Source: Apostichopus californicus (lineage: Eukaryota > Echinodermata > Holothuroidea > Aspidochirotida > Stichopodidae). From it: a stretch of DNA of 37,221 bases. A program made the position numbers and the translations under genes. The stretch lies in contig JAIPMN010003537.1 in NCBI GenBank assembly GCA_020650975.1, positions 9,842 to 47,062 on the forward strand, given 5' to 3'. A model generated the notes under the pieces. That model searched no databases, was not told where the DNA came from, and saw only the letters and a list, made by a program, of their open reading frames with translations. Below, piece by piece: positions 1-10,284 of the stretch (positions are counted from its first letter, which is position 1; each line of letters opens with the position of its first letter).

Positions 1-73
1 GGAGAGGAGGGAGGGCAGAGGAGGGAGGGGGAGAGGAGGGAGGGGGAGAGGAGGGAGGGGGAGAGGAGGGGAT
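1..73. repeat. polypurine GGA/GGAGGG tandem repeat
   Basis: The window opens in a pure purine array of GGAGAGGAGGGAGGG-like units ending at the GATGACC at about 71-77. It is cut by the window edge. It is low-complexity DNA with strand asymmetry, and there is no gene in it. Confidence 0.85.
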
Positions 74-463
74 GACCTTGTATGCTCTGTTGATGTTACA
101 CAGATAATTTGATTGTTTAAACATTTGATAATTCTGGTTGGTGTGTAAGGAGATGGGTCTGGTCATCTTTAACAGAAGCTTGCATTATATACAGCTGTGT
201 GCAATTAAATAATTCTTTTACAGTGTGACACGAATTTCAGTGCAGACTTAAAAAGAAAATTCTTCAGCCTGTTGCCAATGAATAAGATAATCTATAGCAC
301 AAGACATTAGTTAACAATGCTATATCATGGGATAACTATCAGGTTTATCTGACAACCAAAACTAAAAACTTCAGAAAATCTCTTTGGTTGATATTCTGTT
401 AGTATCTTTCAGCTTCTCGGCATTTTTTCTAAGATCATGTGTAGTATCTGTTCCCTTTCGAGG
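74..463. other. non-coding AT-rich stretch
   Basis: No coding exon, RNA gene or structured repeat is visible on either strand here. Confidence 0.5.
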
Positions 464-570
464 GGAATGGTGATGCACACCTGACGATTGATCACACCGT
501 CACAGTCCCGATGGGACTGGGGTTGAGAGCGAATCAGTCGTTCGGTAGTTTGGTTTTTCGTGCCCAGGTT
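464..570 (+). repeat. dispersed ~107-bp repeat, copy 1
   Basis: The segment beginning GGAATGGTGATGCACACCTG and ending CCCAGGTT recurs at 35015-35124 in the same orientation with only small differences. It includes the shared core GAGAGCGAATCAGTCG followed by TTCGGTAGTTTGG. The boundaries are sharp on both sides in both copies. The family is not recognised. It could be a short non-autonomous element or a fragment of a longer one. The open frame that overlaps it is not credible as a gene. Confidence 0.75.
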
Positions 571-1145
571 CTTTCCTGGGTGACTTTGATTAAAAAGTAT
601 CTTCCATGTTCTATACAGATTATGATATCACAGGGTAAACGTACCATGTTTGGTAGTAGATTTGTGTGTATAGATTTTATTAATAAAGAAGTATAGAAAA
701 TAGGTCAAACTATCTGTTTGTTAAAAATTTGCTGCTTACTCAGCTGGCAACAATTGTCTAAAATGACAATCCTAGCAGCACGTATCGAATTATTCTAATA
801 GATCACTCACTAACTCTCTCACCTTGTTCTTAATAAAAAACATGACCAAACAATATAAGTGGATCGTCCTTGCAGTATGATGCGCATGCAAATAGCGATG
901 AGGCTTCCGAGGGTCGTAGGACGTTTGTTCCGTACATCAGAAGTTTATTATAGTTTTCAGAGCTTGCCAATGGAGATCAATTATGTTCTTTGTTTTTTTT
1001 TAATGTCAATGCCATAGTCCCAGCTAGCTTTCTGAAGGGGTGTGAATCTGGTCAGTTCTGGCTCAGTCTTTTTTTTTGGGTGTCATGGGCTTAAACGTTT
1101 GCCGAAGGTCAAACTTAAGTTGTTTTGATATCGTTCCTATTACAG
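571..1145. other. non-coding stretch before a possible terminal exon
   Basis: This is AT-rich DNA without a convincing exon. It contains an ATGCAAAT POU-type octamer near 886-893. Its end provides a pyrimidine-rich tract and TATTACAG that serve as the acceptor of the possible exon at 1146. Confidence 0.4.
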
Positions 1146-1211
1146 ATGATTGGTCTGATATTCACGATGTGTCTTTACTGTCACTTGAGGTACGAAAACG
1201 AAGATCTGTGA
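1146..1211 (+). CDS. possible last coding exon of a plus-strand tetraspanin (partial gene)
   Basis: A pyrimidine-rich tract ending TATTACAG is followed in phase 0 by a 21-codon frame reading MIGLIFTMCLYCHLRYENED-L and then TGA. The pattern is a hydrophobic half-helix with G-x-IF, a juxtamembrane Cys, then a short basic and acidic tail. It resembles the end of the fourth transmembrane segment and C-terminal tail of tetraspanins, and many tetraspanin genes have their last intron just before this G-x-x-F motif. The rest of the gene would lie left of the window; no upstream exon is visible in bases 1-1100. If real, this gene converges on the minus-strand tetraspanin ending at 10153. A longer overlapping frame (1076-1270) has no recognisable features. 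The exon is short, so a chance match remains possible. Confidence 0.4.
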   Translation: MIGLIFTMCLYCHLRYENEDL

Positions 1212-1699
1212 GAAGACACACCAGAGTCTACAAGAACCGAGGGCTCTCTGGACTTGTATCATCATGGTGAAAGCTAATAGCTCCCTCGTTGTTTGGGTAC
1301 ATTGAAGTTAACTAGGTTGTAATTATAATAATAGTTTTGTATTCAACTTAATTCAAACTGTAAAGATGGAAAAGTAAGTTTTTTTTTTTTCATTTGGATG
1401 TTGTCAAGTAAAAGAGACAATTACTCCTGCCATGAATTCATGTTATAATAACTATTCTATAGCACTATAATATTATCCATAAATGACATCAGAAATCATA
1501 TTATGAGGTGCTATGATTCACAATCTATATCGAAATATTCTGAATTCCATTGAAGTAAATAAAAAACTAGTCATTACAGCTGACAGGAATTACAAACTGC
1601 TGAATAGTTGGGTTTTGGTTGATCTAGTCTTCCCTGTTTTAGACTATATCTGTCAAGCATCACAGGTATGTTTAAAGAGGTGGTTCCTTTAGTGACTCT
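1212..1699. other. possible 3' UTR and AT-rich flank
   Basis: There is no coding signal. If the exon at 1146-1211 is genuine, this is its 3' UTR up to about 1580. Confidence 0.3.
1558..1563 (+). terminator. candidate poly(A) signal AATAAA
   Basis: An AATAAA hexamer lies about 350 bases downstream of the possible tetraspanin terminal exon. It is called by position only. Confidence 0.25.
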
Positions 1700-1845
1700 T
1701 GGGTCATTGGTGGGGGGGGAGGAGGGGGCAAGGGGTGCTTGGGGTCACGGAAATTCAAATTTTTTATATGTCAGGTGGTGCATTCTGAGGAATATTTTGA
1801 CTATACACCAGGTGTAAATGCAAGATTGTGCTTATAACTATTGCA
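1700..1845 (+). repeat. G-rich dispersed repeat family R1, copy a
   Basis: A run of G-rich sequence is followed by GGTGCATTCTGAGGAATATT, TGACTATA and then a TGCAAGATTGTGCTTATAAC end. The same order of blocks recurs at about 25905, 29360, 30775 and 33150, always on the plus strand. No coding potential and no clear terminal repeats are seen. It is probably a non-autonomous mobile element, of unknown class. Confidence 0.6.
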
Positions 1846-2705
1846 TGAGGTTGAAAGAGGATGTTGGGGGGGGGGGGTGGGAGGGGATGTATGTGCCCAA
1901 ACATCCCTACCTGCATCTGTGCCTGCATTTGTATAAGTTCCATGGAGAGATTTGTAAATTACCAACCATGTTCTCTTACTCTTTATTTAGTTATATTTTA
2001 ATTAAGAACAAAGAAAATGGAGAATAACATTGCACTATGAATGAAATAGAGGGAGACATTTATCTTTGACTGAAGCAAAGGGTGAGATTGGATATGAATG
2101 AAGAAGTAGAGGGCGACATTTAGTTATCAGTGAGCAAGATAAAGGGCAACATATGTACCAGTGATGTGTATGAAACATAAAGTGGGTGGCATTTGGTTAT
2201 GAATGAAGACTGGTAGGTAGAGAGATTGTTAAGAGGTGTTTTAAATGTGAAAACATTAGTTGTATCATCTTAAATGCACCATAGTTGTCATCTTCCCTGT
2301 GTAAGGGGTTTTTGTTTTACCCATTGATAAGTTTGTAAGCCTGGTTAACAGTTTGCACATATCCTCCAATGTTTACAATGTGAGTCTACACACTAATGTT
2401 AATAACAGTACCTTGTACATAATTCTCTGTTGGCTGTATTTACCTCCTCATATTAATATTTGTAACATTCTTTATAACGTTGAAGTCTGTAGTCATCATT
2501 TTTTTATCATATTTTGACCTCTTTTAGCACTCACCTTGTACAGTTCTTCATTCTTGCATTAGTTTATACAATCTGTATAATTATTCGTGCTAAGTCAATA
2601 TTTCTTGGTGAATGTTTGAAAGAAGACTTTAAATTTTGCTTTCCTCATCTAGTTTCCCTGGGTTTCTTTGAGTTATTGTTATGAACACTTGGGTCTTACA
2701 TAGGA
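1846..2705. other. non-coding stretch with G-run and purine-rich repeats
   Basis: This contains a G homopolymer near 1866 and loosely repeated GAATGAAGAAGTAGAGGG-like blocks at about 2035-2220. No gene is supported. Confidence 0.4.
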
Positions 2706-2708
2706 GAT

Positions 2709-2831
2709 GGTGTCAAACTTCAAAAGGTATAAAAGTTAAGATGTTACCGCAGAAGGTGTCAAACTTCAAAAAGGTATAAAAGTTAAGATGTTACCGCAGA
2801 AGGTGTCAAACTTCAAAAAGGTATAAAAGTG
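2709..2831 (+). repeat. 47-bp tandem repeat, about 2.6 copies
   Basis: Units starting GGTGTCAAACTTCAAAAAGG begin at 2709, 2755 and 2802. They are nearly identical, which suggests a recent local duplication. Each unit carries GTATAAAAG. Confidence 0.9.
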
Positions 2832-5184
2832 TCATTTTCACTCATCCCAGACACTCTTTACACGAGTAATGAATAAATCCAGAAGCAAATCAAAATAGTA
2901 GAATGGTTTTGGCCATGTTTCTCTTACATCTGAAACTCCATTGTCACAGGGAGGTTAATTTCAAACAGTTTGCAAATGATTGGTAAACCTCAGCAAAGGC
3001 AAAAGCTGCTTCATGTATGTACAGGCATGAGCTTTTTCCGTGAATTCGCGGAATATCCGTGATTTCTTTTCTACCTCGGGGACAAAAACTATTATCCTAA
3101 CACACTGTAGCATACGCAAACTGTAGCCTATACCGCAATTTTTGCAAAGTTCTGTGATTTTTTTTTACCCCAGGCTCATCTCTGTATGTAGGACCAGCGG
3201 CCCTGAATGTCTGTCAAAATATGGATGACTAGCGCAGTCATCCTATTAGAGAAACTTTCATCAATTCTAGAATGCTTTTGACTTCACTAAAGAAGGTGAA
3301 AATGGTTACTGTAAATGAACCAAGCAAAAACCAAACAAAATGCATGGCTGTAAAATGTATCCTGGCAATAAAACACAGGACAATAAATGTATAATGCAGG
3401 GAATTGAGTGACTTTCAATCTTTTCAGGACTTTTGAAAAACTGAAATTGTGCATCAAGGGTGTTCATTGGTGTTGTGTGTATACAAGGGGGATTTTATAA
3501 GTATGTACTTGTTAACTGGTTCTTTAACTCATGGAAAAAAAAATTAAATCAATTTGTTATTAATATTCAAAATGTATATAAATGCAAACATTTTGGTACA
3601 ATTTTAACCACTTTTTTTTTGATATGGTACTGTACACTTGTACATAAAACGTAGAGTAGGGCTATAGGAATGGAGTGCACATTGAGATTTCTGTAAACAG
3701 CGATTTGACGTGACAGCTTTAAGAATTTAATTGATACTCTGTAAACATGACTGTTGTTTGTAATATTTGTATTTAAAACCAATACAAGTGACCTTTCAAT
3801 AGTATTGGACTTGTCTTGGGGGATCTTCCTAGTTATATAGTTTGCTTGAACGAAGAGTTTGAAAATCAGTGAGGGGTTCCTGCCTCAAAGACAAAGATTA
3901 CTAGCCCAGATATCATAATACTTCATATTTTAAGTTTTCAGTTGTTTTGTTAATCAGTGATGTCAGGCAGTTTTGAAGTTAGTTCAATTTTTTTTTTAAA
4001 GATACCATAATAATTCATGTTAACCCAGCTTATTTCATGTACTTAAAGAAAGCAGTTAATTTTGACAGAAGGAAAATTATTTGTGACTAACTTTTATCTA
4101 AGCAGAGGGAAAGCACCTTCATTAGTTAGTTTTATCAAATTCTGCAGGAATCAGTCTATTGCAAATGAATTTTTAGAAGATATTTATATTTTGTAGAAGA
4201 TTTTTAGAAGATACAAAATGATCTTGTTGTCATCACCCTGAAATATTGAAACATATTGATTGGTTTTCAATTAATCAATCAATTTCTTGATTACCTGGCC
4301 ATTGCTATATATAACATAATACTTGTAAAATGTTATGTCATTCATGCCTTCTAAAATAAATCAGCCTTTAAGTAAATTACTACCGTTCAAAGAATTGTTT
4401 AGAAGTAAATTTATGGACATTTAAAAGTGGCATATAATTTTAAGCAACCTGCATGGTAAAAGTTTCATTCAATTCTACAGCTGTTTTTGAGATACATTTA
4501 CGTTTGTTGTGACCTTGAAGCATTAAACATGGTAGTTAAAGCAGCTTTTTGCGTTTTGTCGCCATTTATGCACCCGTTTGACAAGTCCATTGACTTTTTT
4601 ACATTAACAGTATTCATCCAAAAACAGCAAATTTAGATATTAGCAAGGTTCTCCCCCTGCCAAGAGCATTAATTGGCGAGTAATTAAGGACTTATGCAGA
4701 TAATGAGTCGAGTGTCTTCAGACAAATTCTTCATTTAAAATTAATCGCATGCAGTTCCCCCAAATTCCCTAGTTTGAATTCAACCAATCAGTGAATAGCT
4801 AATATGTTTATTTATGAGCTGTTGCTTAAAATATCTTCATTTACAGCAATCAGAAAAAGTTGCTTCGGTATCACAGCCATACACAATGTACACAAATAAA
4901 GCATGGTGTTGTGAATAGATAAGCTAGTTATGTATGTCGTTATGGCATTGTGGGGTCAATGAGGTTGAGATTATCATGGAAAAGAAACAAAAAGCTGCTT
5001 TAAAAGGGAACCATATAGTATTCATAGTATAAGTAAAGTTAAAAAATATTGAAGTTTACTTATTTTCCTTCGGCATTTGCTCATATTTAGTACAAATATC
5101 TGTCATGTCAGACATCTTAGCTTCTTGGCTAAGATCAATTGTATTAAGTATCTGTACTTTTCAGTTACACAGTAGATTGTTCAC
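2832..5184. other. long AT-rich non-coding stretch
   Basis: No exon with flanking splice sites or a family motif was found on either strand. The open frames at 3460-3782 are low-complexity and have no domain features. Confidence 0.4.
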
Positions 5185-5204
5185 TGACCTTTGACCTTTG
5201 ACCA
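5185..5204 (-). promoter_or_regulatory. three nuclear-receptor half-sites spaced by 1 bp (DR1-like)
   Basis: TGACCTTTGACCTTTGACCA reads as three consecutive TGACCT-type half-sites, each separated by one T, so two overlapping DR1 elements. DR1 sites bind RXR heterodimers, HNF4 and COUP-TF in animals. No promoter is recognised next to it, so a regulatory role is inference. Confidence 0.4.
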
Positions 5205-6323
5205 ATCTACAGTAGCTTCCAAGGGACTTTTGATACTTGACGTAGTAAAGACGGTCTTGATCATACCGGTAAAGTATCGATGTACGGGCAATGGGGTTGC
5301 TAGTGGAACAAGTTGTTTCGTTTCCTGGGGTGACCTTTCTTAACATTTGAAAATGCACCCTTTAAAACCACTGCCATAACTGATTACATGCCTCAGGCAT
5401 TATTGGCTCTTGCGGTAGATCGCAGGATATTTGAGCTGTGTAAGTGACTTTTCCAAGCTCTTTCCTTTGCTAGGCTTGGCGATTTGATTTTGTGACACAC
5501 AGGCAACATTCCAGACTAATAACCTTGGAAAGTGAAGAAGTAGGCAGTGGCGAAAAAATTACGGCAGTCTTACTAAAGGGCGGATTTTCAAATGAAAAGT
5601 GTTTCTATTGAGGTGTATTCATTTTCCATTCTACCAAACTACATTTATATTTTTATTTTTTTTTTTTTGAAACTAATTAAGGTTGCATTGTTTCTAACTT
5701 ATGTATACTGCTTTCATCTTTGTTGCATTATAATTTATCTTGAGACCTTCTTGTTCTACTCAATAATCTGTTTAAAGGAATTTGTAGATGTAGTAATTAT
5801 AGAGCTGTTTGCATCAGCATGATGGTGATTTCCAGATCCCAATATTTAAAGGAGAAATAAGAACAAAATGAGAGAATTTGCAAAAGACATAGTTTTGAAT
5901 TCAGCTTGAAGTGTTGGAAGTAGCTATTCATCCTGTTTTTGCATTTTCATGAATAAAGAGGCCATTTTCTTTGGTAGATAATTAGAATATACTATGTGAA
6001 TGTGTACATAGTAACGTCTACGCTTTAATTTCCATGCATCATAGCTTCCTTGGTTTTACTAAAAAAAAGCACATCTTTTCTCTGTGAAGGATGTTGTGTC
6101 CCTGGTGACTATAGCAACAGTATTGTGGCATCTTTTAAATACCTTTTATCAATAAAAATTTGTGATTTGACTTACGACTTGAAATATAATTAGTTTATTC
6201 AAGTATGCATTTGTTATAAGAGTGTCTTTATTGTAGTTTTCCTTTCAAATCAAAACCATTGAATGGAGTTCGCAGTGACTACAGAAACCTGAAACAGTGA
6301 AAATTTCTTTCACAGTCTCCAAC
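5205..6323. other. AT-rich non-coding stretch
   Basis: No coding signal. The 76-codon frame at 5592-5822 is a T-rich hydrophobic translation with no splice or start context to support it. Confidence 0.4.
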
Positions 6324-6400
6324 GGGATTTATATCAATTACAACAGGATTTATATTGGGATTGGGATTTATGTCAAATACAACAGGATTTATATTGGGAT
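6324..6400 (+). repeat. 39-bp tandem repeat, 2 copies
   Basis: Two units beginning GGGATTTAT at 6324 and 6363 share CAACAGGATTTATATTGGGA. Confidence 0.85.
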
Positions 6401-7065
6401 ATATCTGGGGATGGGAGAGACAGAATGTAGACTACAGGAAAAGATAGACAAGGTTATTGTTTTGATGCAATGATTTTAATGTTAGCATACATATACCCAC
6501 AGGCAATTACTATTTAAAACATTTCCCTGTTAAACTACAATAAGTACTACATATTAATTGTTATCTATAAAAGAGAAAGATGAGTCCGTTGCCATAGAAA
6601 CCAAGCACATAGCAAATGGCATACTTTCATGCCTCACAAGTCATAATAATAGTATATAAAATCTTTACAGTGTATCACCCTTTTACCCTTATAGTATTTT
6701 TACTAAAGTGTTAAAATGATGTAATTTGCTGCAGCCAATTATTGTCCTCCACATTGATGTTCAACACTCTCTCATAAATTATGATATTATAGTAAGGACA
6801 ATGGGAGTATCACCTCTAACTTCATACAGAGTATGAACCTACAACAGCTTCAGGATTAAACCTGCTCTAAGAATACATTTTTCAACCTCTTTGGGTCTTA
6901 ATCCTCTCCATCTGCCAAAGGAAGACCATATTTCAAATGGTATTACATTTTTATGCACATATGGCTCAACAAAACACGAAGAGATTTGTGAAAATGAAAA
7001 CAATTCTATATTTCTCATGAAAGACCTATTCTTCAGCTACCCCAAAACCTCTCTTGTACATTGTA
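6401..7065. other. AT-rich non-coding stretch
   Basis: Nothing beyond low-complexity AT-rich DNA. A short open frame at 6891-7076 runs into the minisatellite and lacks gene features. Confidence 0.4.
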
Positions 7066-7564
7066 CACAGGTCTAGGATCATGTCTAGGATCATGGGATC
7101 ACAGGTCTAGGATCATGGGATCACAGGTCTAGGATCATGGGATCACAGGTCTAGGATCATGGTACCACAGGACTAGGATCATGGGATCACAGGACTAGGA
7201 TCATGGTATCACAGGTCTAGGATCATGGGATCACAGGTCTAGGATCACGGGATCACAGGACTAGGATCATGGGATCACATGACTAGGATCATGTCTAGGA
7301 TCATGGTATCACAGGTCTAGGATCATGACTAGGATCATGGGATCACAGGTCTAGGATCATGACTAGGATCATGGGTTCACAGGTCTAGGATCATGGGATC
7401 ACATGACTAGGATCATGGTATCACAGGTCTAGGATCATGACTGGGATCACAGGTCTAGGATCATGGCATCACAGGTCTAGGACCATGGGATCACAGGTCT
7501 AGGATCATGGGATCACAGTTCTAGGATCATATCTAGGATCATGGGATCACAGGTCTAGGATCAT
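7066..7564 (+). repeat. 22-bp minisatellite (CTAGGATCATGGGATCACAG)
   Basis: About 20-25 copies of a unit built on GGTCTAGGATCATGGGATCA occur. Some are shortened to a CATGTCTAGGAT or CATGACTAGGAT junction. Variation is mostly single-base, so the array is fairly homogeneous. It lies downstream of the tetraspanin 3' end. Confidence 0.95.
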
Positions 7565-8261
7565 GTTGAGGCAATGCTGCCATTAGATCAAGTGAATCTT
7601 ATATCCCTTTTATTTCAGAGAGACCACAGATATGCATATATCAGGGGAAAATAAAAAAACATTGCCTTGGATTCTCGTTATGATATGGTGGTAACCTTTA
7701 TAATTGTCATTTGTACCAGGTCTAAGGTGAAAGCAATACCTCTTAAATACAAATTACATAGCATGATCACTGCAGATAAAAAAACATTAAAAGAAAAAAA
7801 TCAACTGTGACCAAATCAAGTCATTACTTGGATTTTTTGGAGAATAATGACTTATGAATTTGACCTATTTTGATGGTCTATATAAGATGGGGAGGGTCAT
7901 GTCAGTTTTGATGATTAAAATTGTGTCACATTAGTCACATATGTGTCACATAAGTACGTTTTAGATTCAATATCATAATGTGACAACTTGTTTGTACTCG
8001 CTTGACACTTGGAATCATATATCTGTGTAAAGCATAATATGATGTATGCAAAAAAAGTACAATTGTAAACAAATAAACTGTCACTGCTGCTAAACTACAG
8101 AAAAGAATAAAAACAGTCACATTTTGCTTGTTACGCTCGTTAAGTTATAAATCAGCCATGAAAGAAGTTCCTTGAGAAAATTTCAGATGAAAGTACATTA
8201 AAACAAGAACGAGAAATATCAAAAGAATTGACATTATTACTGTACGTATTAAAATATGACA
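7565..8261. other. AT-rich non-coding stretch
   Basis: No supported gene. The minus-strand frame at 7935-8120 is hydrophobic low-complexity sequence. Confidence 0.4.
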
Positions 8262-8420
8262 GCTAAAAAAACACACAAAATGTTGATTAGCTTCATTGAT
8301 TCAAATTCTAACCGTTGACTTAAAATATTAGCCTCTATGACATCGCTAAAAAACACACAAAATGTTGATTAGCTTCATTGATTCAAATTCTAACCGTTGA
8401 CTTAAAATATTAGCCTCTTA
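8262..8420 (+). repeat. ~82-bp tandem duplication
   Basis: The block from GCTAAAAAACACACAAAATG to TTAAAATATTAGCCTCT occurs twice in direct succession, almost identical. It is a recent local duplication. Confidence 0.9.
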
Positions 8421-8454
8421 GCAAGATTGCTTTTATCTGAACACAATATATTAA

Positions 8455-8473
8455 ATGCAAATTAAATTTGCAT
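8455..8473. promoter_or_regulatory. inverted pair of POU octamers
   Basis: ATGCAAATTAAATTTGCAT is a perfect 9-bp inverted repeat around one A. It consists of two facing ATGCAAAT octamers. POU-domain factors bind this octamer. Function here is unknown. Confidence 0.35.
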
Positions 8474-10152
8474 GAAAAAAAAATAACATTAAAGTTAGTA
8501 CCATTGATATATATATAGTTACTGCAAGAAAGGTATAATGATGTGTCATTACATAAGCATTATAAAAACATAGCTACATCAGGAGGTTTAGTGATACTGG
8601 TTCTCTAAGGGGTTTTTTTTGGTTTGGTTTTGTTTACCAAATTTTGTTGATCACAATACTCAAGTATTTACAGAGGATTAGATCAAAGAATGACACTGAA
8701 ACAAAACAACATACAATTGCACCCCCTCAACACCATCCCCCCCCCCCCCTTGGAACAGTGCTCAATTAAAACCCTATTTAAGGTAATTATCCCATGTAAC
8801 ACTCCAGCACATTCATGTTCTAAAATCTAAACGGAAATGTTGAGAGTTCAGCCATCAGTGGATGTAATGGTTTGACTAACTAGATGTGAGACTAGACTTG
8901 TGTTTGTCATACCATAATGGATATTTAACATCGCAAGAATATGGACCAGTGTAAGGTTACCCAATTTTCAATAACACTAGGTTGATTTCTTGAACACAGT
9001 TAATGTGTTAGTCTACAAATAATCTACCTGAGGCATCTTGAAATGTTACATGAGGAAAAGTAACGGAGTAACCGCATTACATTATTGACAAGAATATGAC
9101 CAAAAAACCAATTTCCAAAATGAAACATGACATATAACAAGACAATTGTGAAGTTTTAATTCTCTTAAAAATATACATTATTTAAGATAAGTGAGATCCC
9201 CCTAAATGTAGCATGCAGTAATGAATACTATACATGTTTACAAACATTTTTAATACCTAAAAAAAAATACTTTAAAAGTACCACATGATATAATTCTACA
9301 CAAAATAGTTAATAAAAGAATACCTGTCAATAAAAACAATTGATACATAATATACAAAGAATATGAAAATTCTCCAGTTATAAGAGAATTCATGCAATTA
9401 CAATTTTATTTCTTATATTTCCATACCTACCTTTGAAAAGATGGCTTATTCAAGAATTGAAAAGTGAAAAACCACAGAAAATGCTCTCTGCACTTCTGAA
9501 AATATTGGTTTACCCTTTCTTCTCTCTCTATTCCCCTCCCTTTTTAGGCAGGAGGGAGGGGGGGGGGTGGTTCTGGGCAGTGGCATTTAAACAATAATGG
9601 AGTACTTTGAGACTTTTAAGTTCATAATCCAAATTTGGGACTTTTTGATGTGTTTGTTTGCATTTTTTTAGCAGTAATGTTCAAATCACACATCAGAAAT
9701 GATAGTTTTGCTGACCACCACAGTAAGCAATAACTAAATCTGCAGGTAAAATTATCATCAAAATGAAATGATTTATATTATCTGTAGATATTATTTGCAA
9801 GTGCTTGTATCGTCCAGCAGCTCAAATGGGCATTGAAAGAATCAAACAAAAGTATGTCACTCATTTCATAATAAGATACAATTAGGGCACAAGATTAATC
9901 GGTTGATTCCTATTCCTAAAGTCCACACAAAGAAATCATAACTGATCTGTGAATTTCATTTTTCCGTACTTCTCTTTACGAAGTTAACAGGAGTTTATAT
10001 CTCTGCCATGTTCTGACCACTGATACCAAAATTTAACAAGTTTTTAAAAAGGTAATTTGTTTTTTTGTTTGTTTACCTATACAAGCCCTGCAAAAGCAAT
10101 TATCTTTCTTAATCTCGTGGACGAGACATATTACCCTGTTGTAAAAATTGAC
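8474..10152. other. downstream flank and 3' UTR of the tetraspanin
   Basis: This is AT-rich with C- and G-runs near 8738 and 9550. On the minus strand it should contain the tetraspanin 3' UTR. No other gene is visible. Confidence 0.45.
9405..9410 (-). terminator. candidate tetraspanin poly(A) signal
   Basis: AATAAA on the minus strand lies about 745 bases past the tetraspanin stop. It is the first canonical hexamer noticed downstream, and use of it is not shown. Confidence 0.3.
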
Positions 10153-10284
10153 TCATATTAATTGTCGGAAGAGACAGCAAGCAAATATCATTCCAAAGAT
10201 CTGGATGGTGCAGACAGCGATACCAAGACCGGCCAAGATGGTAGCATACTGGATCACCTTGTCTCGAATAACTTGATAACAACC
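10153..10284 (-). CDS. tetraspanin coding exon 6 (residues 221-263, TM4)
   Basis: Starts after CTCATTTACAG and reads GCYQVIRDKVIQYATILAGL, then TM4 ending IQIFGMIFACCLFRQLI and TGA at 10155-10153. The first Cys completes the six loop cysteines. IFGMIFxCCL is typical of the CD151 group. The tail is only a few residues and has no YxxPhi sorting motif. Confidence 0.92.
   Translation of the reverse strand, partial: GCYQVIRDKVIQYATILAGLGIAVCTIQIFGMIFACCLFRQLI

Noticed and set aside
1076-1270. 64-codon frame MGVMGLNVCRRSNLSC...
   Set aside because: No family features. The overlapping +1 frame after a TATTACAG acceptor makes better sense as a tetraspanin end.
3028-3185. ATGAGC/GCTCAT pair around a 150-base segment, suggestive of an inverted-repeat element
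   Set aside because: Only six bases match at the ends and there is no target duplication.
7066-7564. Regularly spaced short repeats, CRISPR-like at first sight
   Set aside because: The repeats are directly adjacent without unique spacers and the genome is clearly eukaryotic. It is a minisatellite.
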